Shown here: piece by piece, positions 7,532 to 8,451 of the stretch
Position numbering within the stretch: the first letter of the stretch is position 1
Layout: each line of letters begins with the position of its first letter
Origin: Candidatus Zixiibacteriota bacterium
Lineage (GTDB): Bacteria; Zixibacteria; MSB-5A5; GN15; FEB-12
Direction of reading: 5' to 3'
DNA: 8,451 bases
Assembly: GCA_003641345.1 (NCBI GenBank)
Contig: QNAD01000068.1
Span: forward strand, 1-8,451
Translations under genes and position numbers: made by a program
The notes under the pieces: model-generated
Databases searched by the model: none
Told to the model about the DNA's origin: nothing
What the model saw: only the letters and a program-made list of their open reading frames with translations

Positions 7532-7553
7532 GTTGCCTGAAAGCTAATTAGGA
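7525..7553 (+). promoter_or_regulatory. shared intergenic motif, copy 2 (CTACTTTG-N14-ATTAGGA)
   Basis: CTACTTTG (7525-7532) and ATTAGGA (7547-7553) repeat the arrangement seen before the hydrolase gene with identical internal spacing. In this copy TACTTT coincides with the -10 of a convincing promoter, so ATTAGGA would fall in the 5' leader, 17 nt upstream of the ATG. That is too far for a standard Shine-Dalgarno pairing with this start. If the internal ATG at 7589 is the true start, it is further still. Confidence 0.4.
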
Positions 7554-7570
7554 ATAATTGAAAGTAAGAA

Positions 7571-8451
7571 ATGCTTGATAAAGAGAAAATGGCTGAATAT
7601 ACAAAGCCGATAGAAAATGATTTAGTAGAATTTAATTCCCTTCTCAATGACCACCTAAAAGGCGACTCACCTCTTATAACATCAATTGCTAAACACTTGA
7701 TGAAAACGAGGGGAAAAAGAATGCGACCGGTATTTCTTTTTTTGACTTCCCATGCCAGTGAAAATTTCACAGAACATTCGGTTGAAGCCTCGCTGGCAAT
7801 TGAACTAATCCATACTGCTACCTTGCTTCACGACGATGTGGTCGATGAATCCGATATGAGACGGGGGCAAGAAACTGTTAATGCACAGTGGACAAATCTG
7901 ATTTCAGTATTAATGGGAGATTATATGTTCGCCAAAGCATTCCGCATTATGGTAGAACCTAATTCTATCGAACTTATTAAAGCAATCTCTTATGCTACCG
8001 AAAGAGTATCGGTAGGTGAGCTTAGACAAATTGAAGAGACCGGCAATTATGATATTTCCGAGGAAGAATATTTAACAATTATTTCCGATAAAACCGCTTC
8101 ATTGTTTGCTGTCTCTTGTGAGGCGGGACCTATATTGACCCAAAAGAGCAAAACTGAAAGAAACCGATTCTCCAAATTTGGCGAGAATGTTGGGATTTCT
8201 TTTCAAATAGCTGATGACCTTCTGGATTTTGTTGGCGATGTAGAAAAAACCGGCAAAGAACCCGGTAACGATGTATTAACAGGCAAAGTAACGCTTCCAT
8301 TAATCTACTCTTTGAAAAAGAGTGGCAAGAAAGCTCGTCAGGAAATGATTAAAATTCTTGAAGATAAAGAACATAATCAGGATTATTTTGAAAAAGTTTA
8401 TAATTACGTCTATGAATCTGGCGGTATTGATTATGCCTATAAAAAAGCAAA
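7571..8451 (+). CDS. long-chain all-trans polyprenyl diphosphate synthase (IspB-like), 3' end cut off
   Basis: This enzyme extends farnesyl or similar diphosphate with isopentenyl units to make the side chain of a respiratory quinone. It is a class I trans-prenyltransferase. The first 293 codons are present and open to the window edge. By comparison with IspB (about 323 aa), roughly 30 residues are missing. Motifs are GKRMRP (48-53), the first Asp-rich motif LLHDDVVD (85-92, followed by ESDMRRG), GE at 149-150, KTASLF (174-179) and the second Asp-rich motif FQIADDLLD (211-219), then GKVTLPL (238-244). The fifth residue before the first DDxxD is the small A83, which in this family permits long products (octaprenyl range) and argues against a farnesyl or geranylgeranyl synthase. 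An in-frame TAA at 7565-7567 makes this the earliest possible ATG. M7 (7589) is a plausible alternative start. It has its own promoter 40 nt upstream. Confidence 0.93.
   Translation, partial: MLDKEKMAEYTKPIENDLVEFNSLLNDHLKGDSPLITSIAKHLMKTRGKRMRPVFLFLTSHASENFTEHSVEASLAIELIHTATLLHDDVVDESDMRRGQETVNAQWTNLISVLMGDYMFAKAFRIMVEPNSIELIKAISYATERVSVGELRQIEETGNYDISEEEYLTIISDKTASLFAVSCEAGPILTQKSKTERNRFSKFGENVGISFQIADDLLDFVGDVEKTGKEPGNDVLTGKVTLPLIYSLKKSGKKARQEMIKILEDKEHNQDYFEKVYNYVYESGGIDYAYKKA

Noticed and set aside
7525..7770. Minus-strand open frame of 81 codons across the intergenic region and the start of the polyprenyl synthase
   Set aside because: Most of it is antisense to the conserved N-terminus of the synthase, and it would run against the promoter there. 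The protein resembles nothing I recognise.
1..8451. A new defence, mobile or otherwise undescribed system
   Set aside because: Every long open frame on the + strand belongs to a known housekeeping or hydrolase family. There are no repeat arrays, terminal inverted repeats, integrases, reverse transcriptases, toxin pairs or long non-coding stretches.

Overview
The window is an ordinary but tidy stretch of core metabolism from an A+T-rich, diderm (Gram-negative, lipid A-making) bacterium. All recognisable genes lie on the + strand. There are no tRNA, rRNA, CRISPR, insertion-sequence or phage signatures. The proteins are full length with intact family motifs. Their style (compact overlapping genes, weak Shine-Dalgarno sequences, LpxB/WaaA/LpxK in one run) would suit a member of the FCB group or a related uncultured phylum, but I cannot place the organism from sequence reading alone.

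Layout. Bases 15-3440 hold three overlapping genes of Kdo-lipid A assembly: lpxB (lipid A disaccharide synthase), waaA/kdtA (Kdo transferase) and lpxK (lipid A 4'-kinase). The overlaps are 4 and 8 nt. They continue without a gap into nadB (L-aspartate oxidase, 1-nt overlap) and guaA (GMP synthase, 3-nt gap). The five genes therefore look like one transcription unit that was already running, or starts, just left of the window. LpxB joins UDP-diacylglucosamine and lipid X, LpxK phosphorylates the resulting disaccharide, and WaaA adds Kdo, so these three act consecutively at the inner face of the inner membrane. NadB and GuaA are cytosolic nucleotide/cofactor enzymes with no direct link to lipid A.

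After guaA there is a 52-nt gap, then a membrane-anchored alpha/beta hydrolase of unknown substrate (6648-7466). A 104-nt gap follows, then a long-chain polyprenyl diphosphate synthase (IspB-like) from 7571 that runs off the right edge. The second gap has a convincing sigma70-type promoter (TTGACA, 17 nt, TACTTT), so a new transcription unit probably starts there. No gene-free stretch exceeds 300 bases.

I did not find a new biological system. The most useful unexplained signals are: (1) the two intergenic regions share CTACTTTG-N14-ATTAGGA with identical internal spacing and nearly the same distance to the next start codon; (2) WaaA has Asp where the family's proposed catalytic Glu normally sits; and (3) LpxK departs from three conserved family motifs at single residues.
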